A stretch of 64,000 bases of DNA from Streptomyces sp. NBC_00237 (lineage in GTDB: Bacteria > Actinomycetota > Actinomycetes > Streptomycetales > Streptomycetaceae), in NCBI RefSeq assembly GCF_026342435.1, contig NZ_JAPEMT010000003.1:682001-746000 (forward strand). The letters run 5' to 3'. Made by a program: the position numbers and the translations under genes. Under the pieces are notes generated by a model that was not told the origin of the DNA, did no database searches, and worked only from the letters and a program-made list of their open reading frames with translations. Every line of letters begins with the position of its first letter. The stretch's first letter is position 1. Positions 9,381-18,632 of the stretch are shown here, one piece after another.

Positions 9381-12300
9381 CGCACCGAGGCGAGACGTAC
9401 GACAAGACCCACGAGACGTACGAGACGTACGAGAAGACGTTCGCGGGCCACGAACCCCTCATCGTCCAGCACCGTGCCGCCGGAACCGGGCTGCTCCCGG
9501 CCTCCGTACAGCTGGAGATGGCCATGGTGGGCATCGCCAGGCGCAGGCCGTTCGTCCCGCTGGAGCTCACCGACGTGGCCTTCCTTCGGCCGCTGACCCT
9601 CGCGGACGACGCGACGGCGGCCGTCCGGCTGGACGTGACCCACGGGGCGGGCACCCGGTTCGAACTGAGCACGGTGGTGGCGGGCGACCGCAAGCCGCTG
9701 TCCACCGGAACCGGCCGCCTGCTCGTCGACGAAGTCCCGCCCCGGGCCGTCGGGGAGCCCGTCGGCACCCGCACGATCGGCTCGCCCGAGCTCTACCGGA
9801 GCTGGTCGTACGAGGGCCTGGAGTACGGACCCGACTTCCGTACGGTGCACGGGCTCGCCGTCGCCGACGGCGTGGCACGGGCCCGTCTGCGCACCGAGGC
9901 CGAGCCGTTGCCCTGGTACGCGCACCCCCTCCTGGTGGACGGCGTGTTCCAGGTGGTGAGTTGCGCGCTGCAGGACCTCTCGCGCGCGGCCGGACCCCGC
10001 CCCATGCTGCCGATCGGCATCGCGCGCCTCGCCGTCTTCGCCGACCTCTCGGGCCTCGCCACCGGTGTGACCGTCCTGGCGCGGCGTACCGGTGTCGACG
10101 GCGCGTACTCGACGGCGGACGCGCAACTGCTGAGCCCCTCGGGCGACGTGGTCGCGGAGTTCCGGGGCGTGCGCATGCGCAGCACCACCGGGTTGGGCGC
10201 GAAGAGCGGACCGCGCGGCACGAACGCGCCGGTTCCGGCAGCCCGGGCCCCGCAGCCGGTCTCGCGGATCCACTGGCGGCCCGCGCCCGGCAGCGCGCCG
10301 CCGCGCGAACCGGCCACCGGTACCTGGGTCGTGCTGCACGACGCCACGACCGGGGGCCCGAGGGAGCGCACCGTACGCCAACTGCGCGACGAGGGCGCCC
10401 GCGTGATCGAGGTCGGCATCGGCGCGGGCTCCGCGCACCATCCGGCTCCGGCGCCCGGCGACGCCTCCGCGCACGGCGGGGACCACGACCGCTTCGTGCT
10501 GGAGCAGCCGGACGAGCATGCCTTCCAGCAGCTCTGGGAGTCGGTCGGCGACCCGGTCGCGGGAGTCGTCCACCTCTGGAACGCCGGAGCCCCGCAGGAG
10601 CCCGTGCACGCCGGAGCCCCGCACGAGGCACGGCCGGAGTCCTCGGACCTCCGTTCCGGCCTCTACGGCTGCCTCGCCGCCTTGAAGACACTCGGCGCAC
10701 GGCAGCGGAAGTCCCGCTTCTACGTGGTGACCCGCGACGCCCAGCCGGTCACGGACACGGACACGCCCGTCCCCGCCCGCGCGGCGCTGTGGGGTCTCGT
10801 CCGTACCGCGGCCATCGAGTACCCCGGGTTGCGCCCACGGCTCGTCGACCTCGACGACGCCTCCGACCACGCACTCCTGGCGGAGCTCGGAGAAGGGCCC
10901 AGGGAGGTCGGCTACCGGCAGGGCGTCCGGCACGAGCCGTTCCGCCGGTACGAGCGCCCGGCCCCCGCCGCACGGCGGCCCGTCAGGGCGGGTGGCCGCT
11001 ATCTCGTCCTGGGCGGACACGGCGGCCTCGGCCTGGAGGTGGCCGGACGTCTCGCGGACGAAGGTGCCGCAGTGGTCGCCCTCGTCGGCCGGTCGGGCGC
11101 GGCGGGCGCCGACCGGGAGCGGCTGACGGCCCTGGCGTCGCGGGGCTGCTCCATCGTGTCGTACAGCGCGGACGCCACCGTCCCCGGTGAACTGGCGGCC
11201 GTGGTGGAACGTGTCCGCGCGGAGTTCGGCGAACTGCACGGCGTGCTGCACGCGGCGGGCACGCTCAGGGACGGGCTGATCCGCAGTACCACCGTCCAGG
11301 ACGTCGAAGCAGTCCTGCGGCCCAAGGTCGACGGCGTCCGCGAACTGGCCGCCGCCACTGCGGGGGCCGAACTCGACTTCGCCGTGCTGTTCGCCTCGGT
11401 CTCCGGTGCCTTCGGCAACCTCGGCCAGGGCGGATACGCCGCCGCCAACGCGTACCTCGACGCCTACGCGCACGCCTGCGGCGCGCCGTGGATCAGTGTC
11501 GACTGGGGCCTGTGGGGCGAAGTGGGCATGGGGACGGCGGTCGCCGAACAGCTGGGGCGCCGCGGTGTCCGTGCCCTGGGCACCCAAGAGGCCCTCGACG
11601 CCCTGACCGCCGTACTGGGCGGCGACGCGCGGCAGGTGGTCATCGCGCACCCCGACGCCTCGCACCCCGAGATCGAGTACGACGACGTGCCGGACACCGG
11701 GACCGGCTCCACGACACCGGAGCCCGCCGGGACGCACGCCGCCGAAGCCGTCGAAGGCGTGCACGCCGACGGAGCCGGGGAACGCGTCGAGGACGAACTG
11801 GAGCGCTTCCTCGCGGAGCGCCTGGGCGTCACCGACTTCGACCGCGCAACGCCCCTGGCGGACTACGGCATGAGCTCGATCATGAGTGTCGAGCTCTCGG
11901 AGGAGCTGTCCCGCAGGTGGGACCTCCACCTCCCGGCCACGCTCTTCCTGGAGTACGGCGACTTCGAGGAACTCGGGCAGGCCCTCGTCTCCCGGTACGG
12001 GGCGGCCACCGCGGTGCCGGAACCGGCACCCCCCGCTCCGGCACCCGTACCCGCAGTCGTACCCGCGCCCGCACCGGCCCCCGGCAGCCCGCCGAAGCCG
12101 ACGAGGACCCCGCGCGGCCACGACGTGGCGGTGGTCGCCGTCTCGGGCGACCTGCCCGGCGTCCGCGACGTGGGGGACCTGTGGCCGCTGCTCCGCTCCG
12201 GCGGCGACGCGTTCACCGAGATACCGCAAGACCGCTGGGACATCGACGCGCACTTCGAGCAGCGCGGCCCCCACATGACGGGCACCTACTGCCGCACCGG

Positions 12301-15300
12301 CGCCTTCGTCTCCGAGATCGACCGCTTCGCCCCGGCCTTCTTCGGCATCTCGGTGCGCGAGGCCGAGGAGATGGACGCCCAGCAGAAGCTGCTCCTCGAA
12401 CACGCCTGGGCGGTGCGGGACGACAGCGGTCTCGCCGGCGTCCGCGACATCGGCGTCTTCGTCGGCGCCACGTACACGCACCACCGGGACGCCCAGGGCC
12501 TGGAGGACGTGGGACCGCACACCGCGCTCGGCTCCCTGAACGCCGTGCTGGCCAACCGGATCTCCTACGCGCTCGACCTCACGGGCCCGTCGCAGACCGT
12601 TGACACGTTGTGCTCCTCCTCCCTCGTCGCCGTCCAGCAGGCCGTCGCCGCGCTGCGGGCCGGAACCTGCGAAGCCGCGCTGGTGGCGGCCTGCCACGTG
12701 GGACTCACCCCTTGGTACTACCGCAGCCTCAGCCAGCTCGGAGCCCTGTCCGCGACCAGGCCGCGCCCCTTCGACGACCGGGCCGACGGCTTCGTCCCCG
12801 GCGAGGGAGCCGTTGCCGTGATGCTCAAGCGTCTGGAGGACGCCGAGCGGGACGGGGACCGGATCTGGGGAGTGGTCCGTGGCACGGCGGTCAACCACGG
12901 GGGCCGCGGCAGCGCCCTGCCCGTACCCCGGAGCGCGGCGCAGAGCGCGGTGGTCAGGGCGGCCCTGGCCGACGCGGGCGTGGTGCCCGCCGACATCTCC
13001 CTGATCGAGACGCACGGCACGGCGACCCGGCTGGGCGACCCGATCGAGATCGCCGCGCTGACCGAGGTGTTCGGTGCGGACCCGGCCCGCAGCGGCCCGT
13101 GCCACCTCGGCTCCGTGAAGGCCAACATCGGCCACCTCGAACCGGCCAGCGGCCTCGCGGGACTGGTCAAGGTCCTGCTGTGCCTGCGGCACCGGGAGAT
13201 CCCGCCCCTCGCGGGCTTCGAGACCCCGGGCGCGCACATCGACCTCGCCCCGGGACCCTTCGTCATCCCCACCGAACCGCTGCCCTGGCGGTCCGAAGGG
13301 CCACGGCGCGCGGGCATCAGCGCCTTCGGCATGGGCGGCACCAACGCGCACGTCGTCGTCGAGGAGTACGACGCCGAACGGTCCGGCCGGAGCACGGCCC
13401 GGCCGCCGGTCCGAGGCGAGCACGTCCTCGTCCTGTCGGGACACACCCCCGACGCCCTGGCCGGACGCGAAGCGGCGGTCCACGAGCTGCTGCGGGACGC
13501 GCGGCCGAGCCTGGAAGCGCTGTGCTTCTCGGCCGCCGTCGGACGCGACCACCAGCGGTACCGGGTCGCCGTCCTGGGATCCACGGCCCAGGAGATCAGC
13601 ACCGGCCTGGAGTACGCCATGAGCCGGGGCGGGGGCCACGGGAACGTCGTGCGGGGCGAGACCTTCCTGGCGGGCGGATCGGCCACGGCGCACGACGCGC
13701 CCCTCCGCTGTGCCCTACGCCACGTCGGCGGCGCGGACGTGGACTGGCGCGAGGTGTACGACGGCACGACGACCGCTCGTATCGCACTCCCGGCCTACCC
13801 CTTCCGGGCAGGCTCCGCCGGGCCCGTCCGGGCGACGCCGACGTCCGTAGCGACGTCCGGGGCGGAGCCCGTCGCGGGCCCGTCCGGGACCGGGACCGCC
13901 GAGGCGTTGGCCGGATCCGTACGCCAACTGTCCCGTGCCCACCGGGTGTTCGGCGAGGACACCGTCCCGGGTGCGCTTCCCGTGGCGCTCGCGCTCCAGC
14001 GGGCCGACGTCCTGGGGCGCGTCGCGTTCACGGGAAGGGGGGCGGGGGACCACCGGCTCACCAGTGACCTGGACGACCCGGCCCGAAGGGGACCGGTCAC
14101 GTTCCGGCACGGGGACCGGGTGATCGCCCGTATCGAGGTCGAACCGGAGTCAGCGGCGGGGCGGCAGGCCGGGGCGGCCGTCGGGGACCTCGCGGCGCTG
14201 CGCGCCGAACTGGGCCGGACGCTGGAACCGGAGGGTCTCTACGCGTGGTTCGCGGCGAAGTCGATGGACATCGACGAACCGCTGCGTTCCCTCGCCGAAG
14301 TGCACTACGGCCCAGACCGGGTGCTCGCGCGGATCAAGGACTCCTCGGGCAGCCGCATCGAACGCGCGGCGGTGGCACTCGACGCGGCCCTCCAGAGCAT
14401 GGCCGTACTGACCCTGGCGGACCCCACCGCCGCGTCGACGACCTACCTGCCGGTCTCCATCGGGCGGGTACTGAAGCGGGGTGAACCGGCAGGTGCGGCC
14501 TTCGTCCTGTTCGAGGGGCGCGGCACCGGGCCGGACGGCGCGCGGGGCGGCGACGCGAGTCTGCTGTCCGCGGACGGCCTGGTCCTGGTCCGGCTGGAGG
14601 GGATCGAGTACCGCACGGTCGCGACCGACCCGGTGCGGGCACCCGAGTCTGCCGCGGCCCGCACACCCGCCACCGGTCGGCGCGGGCAACAGGTCGCGGC
14701 GGCGGAGGCGGAGGTCCTCGACCTGGTGCGGAGCGTGTTCCACGACCCGAGCATCATGCCGACCACCTCGCTGTCCTCCGTGGGGCTCGACTCGCTGCTG
14801 GCGACCTCGGTCGCGGCCCGCATCGAGGAATCGTACGGAGTGCGACTGGGCCCCACGGACGTCCTGGAAGCGGCCGACTGCCGCACCCTGGCCGCATACG
14901 TGGCGGAGCAGACGCAGCAGACACAGCAGACAGCGCGAGCAGAGGCGGCGCAGCAGGCAACACCGGCGGAGCAGGCAGCACCGGCAGAGCCGCCGTCACC
15001 GTCGGCCTCCGTGCGGCAGTCGGTGGGCGGCGCGACCGCGAAGGCACCCGACAGCACGGTGCGAGCGACGGACATGGCCGTCATCGGGATCGCCCACGCA
15101 CTGCCCGGCGCTCCCGACACCGCAGGACTGTGGTCGCTGCTCTCGGAGGGCGGCACCGGCATCGGTCCGGCACCGGCCCACCGCTGGGACGAACGGGACG
15201 CCGGTCAGGAGCCCGATGTCGGCGGATTCCTCGACAACGTGGAGGAGTTCGACGCCCGGTTCTTCGACTTCTTCCCCAAGCAGGCCCAGGCACTCGACCC

Positions 15301-18300
15301 CCAGGCGCGCTGGCTGCTGCGCACGACGTGGGAGGCGCTCGAATCAGCCGGTCTCCCACCGCGCCAACTGCCTTCCTCCACGGGTGTGTTCGTGGGGGCC
15401 AGCTACCAGCACTACAAGGACTACAACCTCGCGCCAGAGCTGGACGCGGCCAGCGGTCTTGGCAACCACAACGCCTTCCTGGCGAACCGGGTGAGTTACT
15501 TCCTGGATCTGCACGGTCCGAGCATGACGATCGACACGCTGTGCTCGTCCTCGCTGGTCGCGCTGCACACCGCCGTGCGCAGCATCCGCGACGGGGAGTG
15601 CGAACAAGCCGTCGTCGCGGGCGTCCGGGTCGCCATGTCGCCGCTGCACTACACCGCCATGAAGAACCTGCGTGCCCTGTCGCCCTCGGGTTCGTCGCGT
15701 GCCTTTGATGTGGGTGCGGATGGGTTTGTGCCGGGGGAGGGGGTGGTGTCGGTGGTGGTGAAGCCGTTGGTGGCGGCGTTGCGGGACGGGGATCGGATTC
15801 GTGGGGTGATTCGTGGGAGTGCGGTTAATCACGGGGGTCGTACGAGTGGGTTGACGGTGCCGAGCAGTGGGGCGCAGCAGGAGGTGATTGCGCGGGCGTT
15901 GGTGGATGCGGGGGTGTCGCCGGAGTCGATCGGTCTGGTGGAGGCGCACGGGACGGGGACGGGGTTGGGTGATCCGATTGAGGTGGAGGGTCTGACGCGT
16001 GCGTGGCGTGGGTTCACGGAGCGTTCTCAGTTCTGTGCGATTGGTTCGTTGAAGTCGAACATCGGTCATCTGGAGCCTGCTGCGGGTCTGGCGGGGTTGG
16101 TGAAGGTGTTGTTGGCGATGGAGCACGGGGTGATTCCGCCGACGTTGCATGTGCGGCGTCCGAACGATCACATTCGGTTCGAGAACACGCCGTTCTATCT
16201 CGCGGACCGGGCCCGTCCGTGGCCGCGTGGTGCGCAGCCGCGTCGTGCGGCGGTGAGTGCGTTCGGGATGGGCGGAGTGAACGCCCACGTAGTCCTGGAA
16301 GAGGCACCGCCCGCAGTGGTACGGGCACCGTTCGTGGCGGGCAGCCACGTCGTACGGGTCACCGCGGCCGACGAGACCGCACTGCGCAACCTCGCCACCA
16401 CCTACGCCGACCGCTTCGACAGGGCGGGCGACGGCTGGGAGACCGCCGACCTCTGCCACACGGCCAACGTCGGCCGTTCTCCGCTGGAGTTCCAGACGGC
16501 CGTGCACGGACGCACCGCCGCCGAGCTCGCGGCGGCCCTGCGTGCAGTCGCCGCCGACCGCGTCCCGATCGCCCGCGCCGACATCGACCTGCACGCGGAC
16601 AATGCCGCAGGGCAGAGCGCGGAGGAGGTCGTCGACCTGGTCAGGGGTGGATACGCCCACGTCGACTGGGCCGCGCTCTCCGTACCAGGAGCACGTCTGA
16701 CGGACCTCCCGACCTATCCGTTCGCCACGGAGAAGTACTGGCACACGCACCGAACAGGCGGACGGACCCCGGCGCGGGTCGACGCCGAACCGGCACTGGC
16801 CGAACCGGAACCGGCACCCGCACGGGTCGATCCGCATCCGGTACGGGTCGAACCGAATCCGGCACAGGACGTGGCAGCCGTCCAGGTCGTCTGGCACGCG
16901 GGGGAACCCGCTCCGCGCTCCTCGACGGACCGTCCCACCGTGCGCCTGGTCACCCCGGAGCCCTCCATGGAGTACGCCCTGACGGCGGCCCTCCGTGAGC
17001 GGGGAACGCTTCTGGCCGGGCCGGGGCAGCGGGCCGACGCGATCGTCGCGGTGGAAGGCTCCGCCGGGAAGTCCGCGGGAACGACCGGCGACGCCGACCA
17101 ACTCGGCGCCTTCTGGGCCGAGTTGGGTGCGCTGGTGAAAGACCTGCCGACACACGGAAAGCTGCTGTGGGCCGGGTCCGGGGGTGTGGCCGTACACGCC
17201 TCCGAGCGTGCGGCCCTGCGGCCCGGGACCGCTGCCCGAGCCATGGCCGTACGAGCGGCCTGCGCCGAGAGCCGCAAGCAGTGCGCCGTCGTCCACCTCG
17301 ACCCGGCGGACGCCGTCGAGGCCCAGGCCCGGCAGATCGTCGCGGAACTCGCGGCCCTGCCCACGGCCCCCGACGGTGCGGACGGTGCCCACGACCCGGA
17401 ATCCGGTGCCGTCGCCGCGTACCGGCGGGGTATCAGGTACGTGCCGGGGACGGCGAGCGTCCCACCGGGTCCGCCGCACGGGCTGTCCACCGACGGCTAC
17501 TACCTGGTGACCGGAGGACTGGGCGCCGTCGGGCAGCGACTCGTACGGCAGCTGATCGACCGGGGAGCGAAGCGCATCGGCATCGTCGGAAGGTCCAGGA
17601 TCGACACCGAGGAGTTCGCCCCGCTGCGGGAGCTGGCCCGCCGTGCGGACGTCGAGTACCTGCGCTGCGACGTGTCGGACGCCAGGGCACTCACCGCCGT
17701 GGCCCAGGAGTGGGGCGGACGCTGGGGGCAACTGCTCGGGGTCGTGCACTGCTCCGGCGGGGTCAACCCCTTCGGAGCCATGCACCGCAGGCCCTGGAGC
17801 GACGCCGCCCACGTGGTCGCCCCGAAGGTGGCGGGCTCGCTGCACGCGGTGCGGCTGGCGAAGCAACAGGGTGCCGGTTTCGTCGTGCTGGTGTCCTCGA
17901 TAGCGGGTGCCCAGGCGCGGGCCGGCCGGGGGCTCGTCGACTACGCGCTGGCCAACGCCTACCAACTCGCCCTGGCCGAAAGCGAGAACGACGCCGCCAC
18001 CACCGTCACCGCGCACGCCTGGCCCAACTGGGCAGGCATCGGCATGGAGGCGGACGCGTCCTTCTCCGCCGCCCACTCGCTCGATGCCGACCTGGCGGCG
18101 AACGCCTTCCTCGGCCACCTGCGCTCGGGAGGTGCCGTGATCTTCCCGGGCAGCCCGTCCGCACCTCGTACCGCCGTGGCGGCGAACGCGGTGCCACCGC
18201 TCGTCACCGGGAACGGGGCGCGCGACGGCGAGTACCACGGCGGCGGTGCCGGAGAGGGCAAGGGCAACGGGAGCTACCTGAGCCCGGCGGAGTTCCGCGC

Positions 18301-18628
18301 GTACGTGAAGGACGCGTTCGTGCACGTGCTGGGCGCCGACCCGGGCGAACGCCGGCTCCAGGACCTCGGGCTCGACTCCCTGGTCATCGCGGAACTGGCC
18401 ACGGCACTGGAGCAGCGCGCCGGCCTCGTCGTCGACCCCTCGCTCCTCGTACGGGCCGCCACGGCCGCCGACATCGCGGCCGGACTCGCCGCGACGGCCC
18501 CGCCGACGCAGCCGTCCGGACCCGAGGATCCGGACGGCCCCGCCCGGCACTCCGTCCCCGACGGCCAGGGCGCATCGGCACTGAGCGCCCTGCTGCGCCC
18601 CCTGCTCACCCACGACCGGGGCCGATGA
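9377..18628 (+). CDS. Type I PKS: DH-KR-ACP-KS-DH-ACP-KS-KR-ACP
   Basis: 3083-aa AT-less PKS. The GTG start overlaps the upstream stop (GTGA), coupling it to the loading protein. It opens with the second half of module 2: DH2 (His32 in HxxxGxxxxP; Asp188/Gln192), KR (GGHGGLG near 546, Tyr687, a B-type-like LRDG motif) and an ACP (Ser834, with the usual preceding Asp replaced by Ser). Module 3: KS3 (Cys1079; EAHGTGT is changed to ETHGTAT), DH3 (His1522; Asp1669/Gln1673) and ACP (Ser1806), with no KR. Module 4: KS4 (Cys2056), KR (GGLGAVG near 2713, Tyr2856, no LDD-type Asp, so probably A-type) and ACP (Ser3001). None of its KSs is followed by an AT; each runs into an LPTYPF-like linker. Malonyl loading must come from elsewhere. 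Confidence 0.93.
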   Translation: MTHRGETYDKTHETYETYEKTFAGHEPLIVQHRAAGTGLLPASVQLEMAMVGIARRRPFVPLELTDVAFLRPLTLADDATAAVRLDVTHGAGTRFELSTVVAGDRKPLSTGTGRLLVDEVPPRAVGEPVGTRTIGSPELYRSWSYEGLEYGPDFRTVHGLAVADGVARARLRTEAEPLPWYAHPLLVDGVFQVVSCALQDLSRAAGPRPMLPIGIARLAVFADLSGLATGVTVLARRTGVDGAYSTADAQLLSPSGDVVAEFRGVRMRSTTGLGAKSGPRGTNAPVPAARAPQPVSRIHWRPAPGSAPPREPATGTWVVLHDATTGGPRERTVRQLRDEGARVIEVGIGAGSAHHPAPAPGDASAHGGDHDRFVLEQPDEHAFQQLWESVGDPVAGVVHLWNAGAPQEPVHAGAPHEARPESSDLRSGLYGCLAALKTLGARQRKSRFYVVTRDAQPVTDTDTPVPARAALWGLVRTAAIEYPGLRPRLVDLDDASDHALLAELGEGPREVGYRQGVRHEPFRRYERPAPAARRPVRAGGRYLVLGGHGGLGLEVAGRLADEGAAVVALVGRSGAAGADRERLTALASRGCSIVSYSADATVPGELAAVVERVRAEFGELHGVLHAAGTLRDGLIRSTTVQDVEAVLRPKVDGVRELAAATAGAELDFAVLFASVSGAFGNLGQGGYAAANAYLDAYAHACGAPWISVDWGLWGEVGMGTAVAEQLGRRGVRALGTQEALDALTAVLGGDARQVVIAHPDASHPEIEYDDVPDTGTGSTTPEPAGTHAAEAVEGVHADGAGERVEDELERFLAERLGVTDFDRATPLADYGMSSIMSVELSEELSRRWDLHLPATLFLEYGDFEELGQALVSRYGAATAVPEPAPPAPAPVPAVVPAPAPAPGSPPKPTRTPRGHDVAVVAVSGDLPGVRDVGDLWPLLRSGGDAFTEIPQDRWDIDAHFEQRGPHMTGTYCRTGAFVSEIDRFAPAFFGISVREAEEMDAQQKLLLEHAWAVRDDSGLAGVRDIGVFVGATYTHHRDAQGLEDVGPHTALGSLNAVLANRISYALDLTGPSQTVDTLCSSSLVAVQQAVAALRAGTCEAALVAACHVGLTPWYYRSLSQLGALSATRPRPFDDRADGFVPGEGAVAVMLKRLEDAERDGDRIWGVVRGTAVNHGGRGSALPVPRSAAQSAVVRAALADAGVVPADISLIETHGTATRLGDPIEIAALTEVFGADPARSGPCHLGSVKANIGHLEPASGLAGLVKVLLCLRHREIPPLAGFETPGAHIDLAPGPFVIPTEPLPWRSEGPRRAGISAFGMGGTNAHVVVEEYDAERSGRSTARPPVRGEHVLVLSGHTPDALAGREAAVHELLRDARPSLEALCFSAAVGRDHQRYRVAVLGSTAQEISTGLEYAMSRGGGHGNVVRGETFLAGGSATAHDAPLRCALRHVGGADVDWREVYDGTTTARIALPAYPFRAGSAGPVRATPTSVATSGAEPVAGPSGTGTAEALAGSVRQLSRAHRVFGEDTVPGALPVALALQRADVLGRVAFTGRGAGDHRLTSDLDDPARRGPVTFRHGDRVIARIEVEPESAAGRQAGAAVGDLAALRAELGRTLEPEGLYAWFAAKSMDIDEPLRSLAEVHYGPDRVLARIKDSSGSRIERAAVALDAALQSMAVLTLADPTAASTTYLPVSIGRVLKRGEPAGAAFVLFEGRGTGPDGARGGDASLLSADGLVLVRLEGIEYRTVATDPVRAPESAAARTPATGRRGQQVAAAEAEVLDLVRSVFHDPSIMPTTSLSSVGLDSLLATSVAARIEESYGVRLGPTDVLEAADCRTLAAYVAEQTQQTQQTARAEAAQQATPAEQAAPAEPPSPSASVRQSVGGATAKAPDSTVRATDMAVIGIAHALPGAPDTAGLWSLLSEGGTGIGPAPAHRWDERDAGQEPDVGGFLDNVEEFDARFFDFFPKQAQALDPQARWLLRTTWEALESAGLPPRQLPSSTGVFVGASYQHYKDYNLAPELDAASGLGNHNAFLANRVSYFLDLHGPSMTIDTLCSSSLVALHTAVRSIRDGECEQAVVAGVRVAMSPLHYTAMKNLRALSPSGSSRAFDVGADGFVPGEGVVSVVVKPLVAALRDGDRIRGVIRGSAVNHGGRTSGLTVPSSGAQQEVIARALVDAGVSPESIGLVEAHGTGTGLGDPIEVEGLTRAWRGFTERSQFCAIGSLKSNIGHLEPAAGLAGLVKVLLAMEHGVIPPTLHVRRPNDHIRFENTPFYLADRARPWPRGAQPRRAAVSAFGMGGVNAHVVLEEAPPAVVRAPFVAGSHVVRVTAADETALRNLATTYADRFDRAGDGWETADLCHTANVGRSPLEFQTAVHGRTAAELAAALRAVAADRVPIARADIDLHADNAAGQSAEEVVDLVRGGYAHVDWAALSVPGARLTDLPTYPFATEKYWHTHRTGGRTPARVDAEPALAEPEPAPARVDPHPVRVEPNPAQDVAAVQVVWHAGEPAPRSSTDRPTVRLVTPEPSMEYALTAALRERGTLLAGPGQRADAIVAVEGSAGKSAGTTGDADQLGAFWAELGALVKDLPTHGKLLWAGSGGVAVHASERAALRPGTAARAMAVRAACAESRKQCAVVHLDPADAVEAQARQIVAELAALPTAPDGADGAHDPESGAVAAYRRGIRYVPGTASVPPGPPHGLSTDGYYLVTGGLGAVGQRLVRQLIDRGAKRIGIVGRSRIDTEEFAPLRELARRADVEYLRCDVSDARALTAVAQEWGGRWGQLLGVVHCSGGVNPFGAMHRRPWSDAAHVVAPKVAGSLHAVRLAKQQGAGFVVLVSSIAGAQARAGRGLVDYALANAYQLALAESENDAATTVTAHAWPNWAGIGMEADASFSAAHSLDADLAANAFLGHLRSGGAVIFPGSPSAPRTAVAANAVPPLVTGNGARDGEYHGGGAGEGKGNGSYLSPAEFRAYVKDAFVHVLGADPGERRLQDLGLDSLVIAELATALEQRAGLVVDPSLLVRAATAADIAAGLAATAPPTQPSGPEDPDGPARHSVPDGQGASALSALLRPLLTHDRGR
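15683..16303 (+). repeat. KS gene-conversion repeat, copy 2
   Basis: Second copy of the 621-bp block at 7350-7970, here in KS4, same frame and no gaps. Similarity continues more weakly into the post-KS linker (about 16350-16410 against 8017-8080). The shared, locally unusual codon choice argues for recent copying rather than selection on protein alone. Confidence 0.9.
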
Positions 18629-18632
18629 GGCC

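Noticed and set aside
9263..13693. 1476-codon minus-strand reading frame opposite the PKS, and similar ones at 15344-18988, 18606-22130, 22506-25370 and 26232-30056
   Set aside because: High GC gives long antisense frames. They mirror the PKS coding frame, have no domains, and the plus-strand genes are unambiguous.
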